Assembly: GCF_028769735.1 (NCBI RefSeq)
Contig: NC_088172.1
Location: 90,990,951-91,054,950, forward strand
Length of the DNA: 64,000 nucleotides
Source of the DNA: Zonotrichia leucophrys gambelii
Taxonomy: Eukaryota; Chordata; Aves; Passeriformes; Passerellidae
Direction of reading: 5' to 3'
The notes below the pieces were generated by a model. The model did no database searches, had not been told where the DNA came from, and saw only the letters and a list, made by a program, of their open reading frames with translations. Positions 39,401 to 47,757 of the stretch are shown in pieces (the first letter of the stretch is position 1; every line of letters starts with the position of its first letter). A program made the translations under genes and the position numbers.

Positions 39401-40882
39401 GATCCAAAAGACTGTGTGCCACCTGGAAATGCCTTTGTGTCAGCACAACTCTCATCAGACATCACAGTGTCCTCACCAGCAAATTGGCCCAACCCTGGGA
39501 ACACTTTTATCCTTTCTTGCATGGAAGAGACACAAATCCAGGGTAAATTTGTATATACTTTTCCCACCATTTGCAGGAATTTGTAGTTTGGATATCTCCT
39601 CCCAAGTTTGAAGCAGTGGGTGGCAAACCTTGGAGAAGAAATGGAAAGGCCAGAATGGGAGATCATATATGGCTGGGGAAAGGAATGTGGCAGGAAAGGT
39701 GATGAATTGGTGAAAAGAACAAGCAAGCAAACAAAAAGTAAAATAAACCTACAGAAACATAGAGAAGTTTCAGTGAAAGGGGAAAGAGAAACAATCTGGG
39801 AATGTCAGGCAGCAATGTGGACAGTATATTTAGTTAAGCCACTGACACTGGTGGGAAAAGTGACAATTGCAGGGTTTAGATCTTAATCCAACAAGGGAAT
39901 TTCAGCATGGGCTTATTTTTAGACATGCGAGTAATGCTCATGATTTCAGATCAGAAAGGTAGATCCCAGCTGGTATCATCCTGTTGTCAGCATGGACCTC
40001 ACTGTTAGGAAAAAAAAATATTTTAAACCTCTTTTAAGTCACATTTTCTTTTCCCTGTGAAAAAAAATATACATACCCAAATTTATTCAGATTAATAAAG
40101 ACATGGAGGTGGCTGCTGTGAGACAGGGAAACAGGGTTTGAGGTTTCCTGTGGGCTGAGGCAGGTCTGCCTGGGAAGGCTGCTCCTGCTCCGGTTGGGTT
40201 TTGCTGAGAGCAGGCAGAGCTGGAAAAGCAGAATGCTGGAGTCACTTCTGCATGATGGAGGGAGCAGCAGGACATGGGCACCCAGGACATCACACCCGCA
40301 GAGTGGGACTTGTCTGGTGCAGAGAAAACAGGGCAGGTCACTGCTGTGTGCATCCCAGGTGTTGCAACCTGTACAGAGCACGGCTTGGGTGGAAAGGGAA
40401 ACAGAAGAGCACATCTAAGGGTGAGCCCAGCTCGAACATTCAGTGCACAATTCATTATATTTACATTTTAGATGAGATAATATTATTATAGTTATTTATT
40501 GATTGTTTCCAACACCACTGTCTCCTCTTAAAAGTCAGACTAGACAGTAGCTTGATTCACTGGATTTTAGGGTGGTTTCTTTTGGAGGGGGAGGCAGGAT
40601 TGCTAGTTCTTTCTGCATCCATCCTTTTAAAATGCTCTCAACAATAAGTGTTTTTAAGCTTTCAGACACAGTGGATGCTTGGAGTGACCCAGCTTCAAGC
40701 GACCTGTCCCTGCATGGAGATGGTCCTGCTCTCTCTCAGTGACATTTTATCACTTGCTGCAAGCACTGCAATGTTCCCTGAGACAGCAAAGCCCACCACA
40801 GGGTGTTCCTTATGTGCCACTGATACCAAAACGATTAACCACAACCTCATCATCCCCTTTTTGTGCTGGGCTTTGTACTGGT
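36401..40882. other. Intergenic DNA, no gene recognised
   Basis: No exon, RNA gene or well-preserved repeat was recognised. A short CA-type run occurs at 38710-38730. The bases just before 40883 (CTGGT) are the left target-site copy of the adjacent provirus. Confidence 0.55.
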
Positions 40883-41528
40883 TGTCCTGGTTTAGGGCAA
40901 ATTTGGGAGAAAACCTCCAAAGGGGTTCCTCTAGAAAGCAGATTCAAGTGGCCCCTCCCCCAGCTGGTTGGCAAAAAGATTGCCTTGGAGAAAAGTGGAA
41001 AAAACCTGTTTCTTTAACAGGTAAAGCATTCACCAGCACAAAATATTAACAATATTAAACAATAAAACCTCTTGCTGCTCCAAGAGAGATGACAAACTCA
41101 GAAAGTCCTTTCCATGTGCTGCAGTTCAGCTCAGTCTCTGATCAGTCCCTCCAGGGGTGGAAATGTCACAGGCCAGGCCCGGCCCTGTGGGCCACAGGCG
41201 CAGATGCCGGTGCTCCCCTGGGTGTTCAGGCCAGAGCAGGCTTGAACAGGGCCAAAGAAAAGGGAAAAATCCACAGACCAGGGAACTTCTCTGCCTCAGA
41301 CAGCTAAACTAATTAAAAGCAAAGGAGAGCTCTGTCCCACTGTCTGTCCATCCACAGACAACTCAGTCCAGGAGCAGGAATATGGAGGAGCAAGTGCAGC
41401 TCCTGATAACAAACTGCTGCTTCTTCTTCCTCCCTTTCACTCTTGGAACCAGTCTTAAAGGTGCAAAACTTATTCCTGGGCTAAACAGACAAATAGGAAT
41501 ACAAGCATCATAAAGTCACCCCAGGACA
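40883..41528 (-). repeat. ERVL 3' LTR
   Basis: It starts TGTCCTGG and ends CCAGGACA, a perfect 8-bp terminal inverted repeat. It aligns end to end with the LTR at 43338-43983. By eye I count roughly 45-55 substitutions plus a few small indels, about 8%, so the insertion is old but not ancient. Divergence is concentrated in the parts at 41110-41160 and 41400-41450. Confidence 0.95.
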
Positions 41529-41603
41529 TTCCAGCCCTTATACCCATATCTTCAACTCACTACCAAAACTAATACATATTCCAACTTCACAAAAGCATAC
41601 ATT

Positions 41604-41615
41604 ATACATATATAT

Positions 41616-41647
<32 letters not shown>
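41604..41647. repeat. (TA)n/(ATACAT)n microsatellite inside provirus
   Basis: Alternating TA interrupted by ATACATATAT steps. It lies between the end of the integrase remnant and the 3' LTR, where the element would carry its non-coding tail and polypurine tract. No clear polypurine tract remains; only GGGCTGGAA is seen next to the LTR on the minus strand. Confidence 0.9.
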
Positions 41648-41654
<7 letters not shown>

Positions 41655-41717
41655 TATATAGCTATATGCAGACAATGACAGTGATATTCAGCAAACAGTG
41701 ATATTTACACATGATTC

Positions 41718-42568
41718 TCACCCAACAATCAGATCTCCCTGAGGTACACATCGTGTTGTTCCATCTCTCTGCATTATCCACCATGAGCAACCTGGTCCCT
41801 GAGCAAAAACAACCCCACAAATGGGTTTGTCTGTACTTGAGGCAGAATTGATCCAAACAGTTTCCCCTAACAAACCTCTGATGTGTACCACTGGGACTAT
41901 GGCTACTGTGTGCAGGGGCTCAGATTGGGCAGGGTGTGCTTGGTTGGTGGAGCCTCGGGTGTTTACTAACCAGGCGGCCTTTGTTAGATGCTGCTCCCAA
42001 TTCTTGAAAGATTCCCCCACTCAGTGCTTTCAATGTGGTTTTTAACAGCCCATTGTACCTCTCCACTTTTCCTGCAGCTGGTGCATGGTAGGGGATATGG
42101 TACACCCACTCAATGCCATGTTCCCTAGCCCAGGTGTTGATAAGGCTGTTCTTGAAATGAGTCCCCTTGTCTGACTCGATCCTCTCAGGGGTGCCATGTC
42201 TCCACAGAACTTGCTTTTCCAGGCCCAGGATGGTGTTCCTGGCTGTAGCATGAGACACAGGGTAGGTTTCCAGCCATCCAGTGGTGGCCTCCACCATGGT
42301 CAGCACGTAGCGCTTGCCCTGGCGTGTCTGGGGCAGTGTGATGTAGTCAATCTGCCTGGCCTCCCCATACTTGTACTTGGACCACCGCCCACCGTACCAG
42401 AGGGGCTTCAGTCGCTTGGCCTGCTTGATGGCAGCACACGTCTCACAGTCATGGATAACCTGAGAAATACTGTCCATGGTTAGATCCACCCCTCGGTCTC
42501 GTGCCCACTTAGAGGTGGCATCTCTGCCCTGGTGGCCTGAGGCACCATGGGCCCATCGAGCTAGAAAC
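41718..42568 (-). pseudogene. ERVL integrase remnant (pol), frameshifted
   Basis: Retroviral integrase, which joins proviral DNA into host DNA. The open frame runs on the minus strand from the nested LTR junction (42568) through the zinc-binding region (CETC pair at 42447-42436) and the catalytic core. Counting from the Met at 42489, the acidic residues are D48, D107 and E143, which gives the canonical D-D-35-E spacing. A frameshift at the C5 run 42014-42018 ends this frame at 41920; the homologous C-terminal domain continues in another frame (42020-41718) to a TGA stop. The 5' end is separated from RNase H by the solo LTR. The core is well kept for a dead copy, but the gene is broken at both ends. 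Confidence 0.9.
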
Positions 42569-42963
42569 TGTCGCAGACATCTTTTGTGAAAAATCTTTTC
42601 TTTAGATTTTTCCTGCTAAAGCTGAGAAGTTTCAGCAACAAATGTAAACAACAGTAATCTGCTGCTGTGGAAGGCAACAGGCTCATCCATGATTGATGTC
42701 CTGTGGATGTTTGGATGTGGTGATCAGTCATGATAGAGCTGGGTCTCGCTCTCTGTCCAAGACAGCTGCCTTTGTTATTTTTTTCTTTTCTATACTTAGC
42801 TTAGCTATCTTCTGAGGAAACCTTTTCCTTCTATTTCTTTTAGTATAGTTATAATGCAATATATATATATATATATAATAAAATAATAAATCAAGCCTTC
42901 TGAACATGGAGTCAACATTCTCGTCTCTTCCTTCACCTGAAAACCCCTGTGACCACTGTCACA
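42569..42963 (+). mobile_element. Solo LTR, ERVK-like, nested in ERVL pol
   Basis: A 395-bp element that begins TGTCGCAGACATC and ends CCACTGTCACA, with AATAAA at 42885-42890 near the 3' end and an AT repeat at 42859-42878. The ends and the run CTTCTGAACATGGAGTCA resemble a common passerine ERVK LTR. It is flanked by AGAAAC (42563-42568) and AGGAAC (42964-42969), a 6-bp target duplication with one mismatch; six bases is the class II (ERVK) length. No internal region remains, so it arose by LTR-LTR recombination after integrating into the ERVL pol remnant, in the opposite orientation. Confidence 0.9.
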
Positions 42964-43337
42964 AGGAACAACTCCCCCTTATGTTGCCAATCTAAGTCTA
43001 TATTTGACATCTTTTTCTTTGCAGCCTGGTCTACCTGCTCATTGTTTTGGTACTCCTCATTGGCTCTATTCTCGGGGACATGGGCATCTATGTGACAGAC
43101 TTTCACACGTAGCCTCCCTACCCTGGTAGCAATGTCTTTCCACTCATCAGCAGCCCAAATTGGTTTTCCCATATGCTGCCAGTTGGCCTTTTTCCACCTT
43201 TCCAGCTATCCCCACAAAGCATCCATGAATCAGTGTAGAGGTAGAGCTTTGGCCATTTCTCTCTCTTTCTGCAATGTCCAGGGCCAGCTGAAAAGCTTTG
43301 AATTCTGCAAGTTGTTGCAGGTGTCAAAAAATGTATT
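42964..43337 (-). pseudogene. ERVL RNase H remnant, frameshifted
   Basis: The C-terminal part of the retroviral RNase H domain. One frame (minus, from the 5' LTR edge 43337 to about 43150) holds the LYLYTDSW segment with its catalytic aspartate. A second frame (from about 43170 to 42964) holds the HIDAHVPENR and QVDQAA segments. A frameshift lies between 43130 and 43175. The domain's start and the whole reverse transcriptase are missing because the 5' LTR abuts this fragment. It continues across the nested solo LTR into the integrase zinc finger. Confidence 0.85.
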
Positions 43338-43983
43338 TGTCCTGGTTTAGGGCAAATTTGGGAGAAAACCTCCAAAGGGGTTCCTCTAGAAATTCAATTG
43401 GCCCCTCCCGCAACTGGTTTGCAAAAAGATTGCCTTGGAGAAAAGTGAAAAAAACCTGTTTCTTTAACAGGCAAAGCAATCACCAGCACAAAAAAATAAC
43501 AATATTAAACAATAAAACCTCTTGCTGCTCCAAGAGAGATGACAAACTCAGAAAGTCCTTTCCATGGGCTGCACCTTGGCTCACTCAGTCTCTGATCTAT
43601 CCCTCCAGTGCTGGAAATGTCGCAGGCCAGGCCCGGCCCTGTGGGCCACAGGCGCAGCTGCCGGCGCTCCCCTGGGTGTTCAGGCCAGAGCAGGCTTCAA
43701 GAGGTCCAAAGAAAAGGGAAAAATCCACAGTCCAGGGAACTTCTCTGCCTCAGCTAGCTAAACTAACTAAAAGCAAAGGAGAGCTCTGTCCCGCCATCTG
43801 TCCATCCACAGACAACACAGTCGGGAGCAGGAATGTGGAGGAGCGAGTGCAGCTCCTGATAACAAACTTCTGGCTCCTTCTCTCCCCTCCTTCACTCTCA
43901 GAACCAGTCTTAAAGGCACAAAACTTATTTCTGGGCTAAACAGATGAATGGGGATACAAGCACCATAAAGTCACCCCAGGACA
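43338..43983 (-). repeat. ERVL 5' LTR
   Basis: Same length (646 bp) and same TGTCCTGG / CCAGGACA ends as the copy at 40883. Read on the minus strand, its first base is 43983 and its last is 43338. The minus strand after 43338 does not begin with a TGG primer-binding site, showing that the internal 5' end is deleted. The right flank CTGGT is the target duplication. Confidence 0.95.
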
Positions 43984-43988
43984 CTGGT

Positions 43989-45441
43989 AAACATGCTGGC
44001 TATTGAAATATCCAGAGAAAACTGCACCTCCTCCTGCAGAGGCTGCTCTTAGCCAACTCCTCCAAAATACTGCTCCAGAGCTTCGCCATCTACAAGGAAT
44101 TTAGGAAATTAGGATGCCTGAAGGGGTCCCAAGTTGCTGGGTTCAGAGTGATGGCACAGAGGGATGGCTCCTCCACTGGACATTGATGTGGCATTTTTGG
44201 ACCCCATGGAAACCTCCAAATCTGGGAGAAATCACCACCTTCCTTGGAATGGAGCACATCTCAATGCATTGGCTGATCAGAAAGACCTGTGTCTGCCTGC
44301 CTGTGACCTGGCATCCTCTGCTTAACAGGTTGATTTTTAGCAAATAGACCCATGTAAGAAGAATTTGTTAGCAGGTTATTCTGCTTCTTTCCATAGAATT
44401 GTCATGAGACCCTTCAACTATGTGCCATCATTAAGAATTTATTTTGGAAATGGGTGGAAAGTAGTGAGATTTGGCTAGTCTGTCCTCATCCTTTTATCAG
44501 TGATATTTGTGGGTCTCTGAAATTTAGGAAGTTAAGAAAAGAAAAGGAAAACTCTGTTAACTGGGCTCTTTCAAATATATATCAAATTGCCTGCAAGTTT
44601 GCCAAACCATCCAAGGAGGAATTAAGGAATACAAAAGAGATGGAGAAATGACTGATAAGAAGCAGGTCAGATGCTCAGAAAATATAGCATTGTTGCAAAA
44701 ACCAAAAACGAGCATACAAATAAAAACAAACAAAAAAAAAAGGTGGGGGGAATAAGTGGAGTCTTATTTCCATCAGAATCAAAATTCATCTCCATGATTA
44801 TGCAAGCATTTTATACTGTCTTAGATACAAGTTCTGTGGAAGAAGTGCTTTAGCATAGCTTGCTGCTACGGAGCTGAGCAGGAGCTCAGGAAGGCAAGGG
44901 CCAGGTCCTCTATCACTCCAGTCCTGAAACTGGTTTAGACAGCAATGGTTTAAAAGGCAGGAGCAGCAGCTTTGTTTATGGGGGGGGGTTATCTCCAGTG
45001 GTGCGGAGTGATGGTGACAGCCATGGGAAATTTGTGCTACAAATGCTCACAGGCATCCCTGAGACGTTTGCTTTTAGTCAGCTTTGAGAGCAGCATTTAA
45101 ACCTGCAGAGGAAAGATCGCTAACCAGTGGTGGCACTGAACCTACCTGCGCATCTTGCTCACCTTTAGCTCCTCATCTTCCTCCTCTGACCTTTCACTAC
45201 GGGGAGAGGAGTGAGGTGGGGAAGCCAACAGCACAGCAGGGCTTCGGAAATCCTCCCATCGTCCAAGTCAGGAGCGACACAGACCTTGAACACCCATTTA
45301 TCACAGCAAGGAGCGTTTATCGCTGCCAACCGGGCAGTCGCAAGAAAACCAGAGCACGCTTTGCAGCGCTCGGGCAAGGCGAGGCAGCTGGCAGGGACTC
45401 GTGGATCATTGCCCCACTGCTCCCCGGGCCTGCCTGCGGCT
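43989..45441. other. Intergenic DNA, no gene recognised
   Basis: No exon or repeat recognised. It contains A-rich stretches (44690-44742, ending in a G6 run), a G9 run near 44980, and becomes CpG-bearing from about 45200 towards the minisatellite. Confidence 0.5.
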
Positions 45442-45667
45442 CACAGCGCTCAGGGCACAGTGCTCAGGGCACACGGCGCTCAGGGCACACACACAGCACT
45501 CCGGGCTCACAGCGCTCAGGGCTCACAGCGCTCAGGGCACAGCGCTCGGGGCACACAGAGCTCAGGGCACAGAGCTCAGGGCTCACACACAGCGCTCAGG
45601 GCTCACAGCGCTCAGGGCACACACACAGTGCTCAGGGCTCACAGCGCTCAGGGCACACGGCGCTCAG
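45442..45667. repeat. 16-bp minisatellite (CACAGCGCTCAGGGCT)n
   Basis: About fourteen units of 14-20 bp with core CACAGCGCTCAGGGC(T/A). Length changes come from extra CA dinucleotides between units. All three + frames are open because the unit has no stop codons, which produces three overlapping false proteins of about 190-230 residues. The array ends directly at the GC-rich candidate promoter. Confidence 0.9.
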
Positions 45668-45850
45668 CCCCTTGGCCCATCGCGGCCTCCCGCGGCTGCC
45701 GGGCCCGGTCCCGCCGCAGCTCCCGCTCCGCTGGCACGGCTGCAGCGGCGCGGCCGGCAGGGCCCGGTGACGCACCCGATCGGTATTAGAAGACTTCACT
45801 GGCTATTTATAGGCCCCCACCGACCGCAGAAAGCTCTTGGCCTAGCTTTT
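45660..45850 (+). promoter_or_regulatory. Candidate orphan promoter (CRE-like, MEF2/TATA-like)
   Basis: A short CpG-rich block (45660-45780) carries TGACGCA at 45768-45774, a CRE/AP-1-like site. Thirty-five bases on, CTATTTATAG at 45803-45812 matches the MEF2 consensus exactly and could also act as a TATA box. A start would then fall near 45835-45845, before a CCCT-rich tract (45851-45881). Downstream, a strong donor-like GTGAGT begins at 46435. It could be an alternative first exon of the gene at 53.9 kb, a lncRNA promoter or an enhancer. No transcript evidence is available. Confidence 0.4.
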
Positions 45851-45881
45851 TCTCCCTCCCTCCCTCCCTCCCTCTCGCTCA
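45851..45881. repeat. (CCCT)n tract
   Basis: A run of CCCT units just downstream of the candidate promoter; a polypyrimidine simple repeat. Confidence 0.85.
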
Positions 45882-46081
45882 CTGGCTTTAGCTCAGCACA
45901 AGAGGGGGAGCAAAGAAATGCTGTCAGTGAACCAGCGAGTCCAAGCGCGATATTCCCGAGCACAGCAAAATTTCTGCCCCTCCGCTAGTGGATTCAGTCT
46001 GAACAAATTATTTCCAGCATGCCGGCCTTTCACTCTGGTGTTCTTTCCTCCTTTTCAGCCTGGATTTCTTTCTTGCTTCGC

Positions 46082-46103
46082 TTTTTTTTTTTTTTTTTTT
46101 TTT
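46082..46103. repeat. T22 homopolymer
   Basis: Twenty-two T residues followed by a C/T-rich stretch (TCCTCCCTCCCTCTCTGCGCAG). On the + strand this resembles a polypyrimidine tract ending in an acceptor-like GCGCAG at about 46119-46124, but no exon is proven. Confidence 0.85.
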
Positions 46104-46440
46104 CCTCCCTCCCTCTCTGCGCAGTTTCACTTTCCAGTTCCTGGCATTGGCTTGGCTGTTCCTCAGCAGGGCTGGATACACACCAGAGACGGGGGGACCT
46201 CTCTGTTGAGCTTGGCAGATTTCCCCCGTTCCCGCCAGGAGCTTCCCTGTGTGTCTCTCTCAAACACCCAGGCTGAGCCCTGACCCTTATTTTGGCCCGG
46301 GACATCTGATGCTCTCCTGACTGCAGGGCCAGGCTTCATTCAGCTCCCACGTTCACCCTCTGAAGGACAAACCCATGGTCTCCACCCTTGTCACCCACGT
46401 CTCCCCAGCCCCTGCCCTGTTCCCGTGCTGGTGGGTGAGT

Positions 46441-47295
46441 CAGCGAGGACTAAGCAGAGCTGTGGATGGAAATTGTACCTGCGTATCGACCCTGGGTGCT
46501 CCTTCAGCATGGATAACCACAGCAGTGAGCTTTAAAGTGCTGTTGTTGCAAAAGCACAGTCTGCCCCAGTTTGGGGCAGAGGTGGCATTTGGAAATGTGA
46601 GTTAAAAGTTCAGTACACCTGGATACGGGCAGTGAGGTAAAAACAATGCCTAGTGTCCACAGCAAAGGCACTGATGGAGAAGTGAAGTCATCTATAATCA
46701 CTTCAGTGAAGTGAAAAATAGAGGTCACTGGAGGTGCACATCCATTCTTTTTTTACCAAAACAATGCTGATTTTCACAATATTTATTGTCAGAAGCATTT
46801 CTAACAGAAACACTCCCGTCTGCATGCAGGCCCTCAGGTTTACAGCAGAGGTAAGAGAGCACGACTGTGGGAATTAAATCTGGAGCAAGCTATTCTTCTG
46901 CTTTGTCAGTGAATTAACCATTGCCCCACCTGAAAGGCTCAGTTCCTTGCAGCTCCATCAGCACTTCAGAGCTAAAGCAATCAGGGAGTGGGGCGTCTTC
47001 TAAGTCTTATCCTTGAGTAAATCACTTTATCTCTCAGTTTTTGTATGGCACCCTGCTCCTCGCTTATCTCTGTGGACTTGCAGGCTCCAGGGCTCTCTCC
47101 CACTGCAGGGCAGGATGTCCAGCACCAACTCCAGGCACATCCCCAGAGGGCTGAGGTTCACTGAAACACTGGCAGACAAATAACAGGGCCAGGGTCTTTG
47201 TCTTCGGAGAGAAATGGCACACCCAGCTGCAAACAGCTGGTCCCAAAGTTAGTGCATTATGCTTTTCAAATTTATTATTATTTGTAGTATTTACC
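46441..47295. other. Intergenic DNA, no gene recognised
   Basis: No exon or repeat recognised; ordinary composition. It lies between the candidate promoter at 45.8 kb and the CR1 at 47.3 kb. Confidence 0.5.
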
Positions 47296-47757
47296 ATGTC
47301 CAGTTCTGGGCTCCTCAGTATAAGAGACATTGAGCTCCTGGTCCAGCAGAAACAAAGATGATGAAGGGACTGGAGCCCCTCAGCTCTGAGGAGAGGCTGG
47401 GGGAGCTGGGGCTGCTCAGCTGGAGAAGAGACACCGAGAGGAACCTCATCCATGTCTGCCAGTGCCTGCAGGGAGGGGCCAGAGCATGGACCAGGCTCTG
47501 TCCAGAGGCAGTGGGACAATGGGGCAGGAACTGAGGCTCAGGAAGCTCCACCTGAACATGAGGAAGAACTTCCCTGTGCAGTGCCCGAGCACTGGGACAG
47601 ATTGCCCAGAGGCTGTGGAGTCTCCCTCACTGGAGATATTCCAGAAGCATCTGGACACACTCCTATGCCATGTGCTCTAGGACAACCCTGCCTGAGCAGG
47701 GAGTTTGAATCTGATCCCTGTGGTCCTCTCCAATCTGACTCATTCTGTGATTCTGTA
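47296..47757 (+). mobile_element. CR1 LINE 3' end, 5'-truncated
   Basis: Sense-strand CR1 landmarks occur in order: TCCAGTTCTGGGCTCCTCAG, GACTGGAGCCCCTCAGCTCT, GAGAGGCTGGGGGAGCTGGG, GAGCACTGGGACAGATTGCC, CAGAGGCTGTGGAGTCTCC, then CCAATCTGACTCATTCTGTG. It ends with the octamer-type microsatellite ATTCTGTGATTCTGT at 47742-47756, the signature 3' terminus of CR1. The 5' truncation is typical of target-primed reverse transcription. A long antisense frame at 47064-47519 is an artefact of this repeat. Confidence 0.92.

Larger units (their letters stand above)
40883..43983 (-). mobile_element. ERVL-type provirus, internally deleted, with nested LTR
   Basis: A complete insertion bounded by two 646-bp LTRs in the same orientation and by the 5-bp direct repeat CTGGT at 40878-40882 and 43984-43988. 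Transcription orientation is minus, as shown by the pol remnants. The interior (41529-43337) keeps only the end of RNase H and most of integrase. The primer-binding site, gag, protease and most of reverse transcriptase are absent, because the 5' LTR runs straight into RNase H sequence. A younger solo LTR (42569-42963) splits the pol remnant. Integrase residues resemble class III (ERVL) avian elements. It is non-functional: large deletion, two frameshifts and an insertion. Confidence 0.95.

Noticed and set aside
45084..45988. Three overlapping 190-230-residue + strand frames rich in SGH/AQG repeats
   Set aside because: All three frames are open through the same 16-bp minisatellite, which cannot indicate three proteins; no start context or homology.
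47064..47519. 151-residue minus-strand frame
   Set aside because: Lies mostly antisense to the CR1 3' end at 47296-47757.
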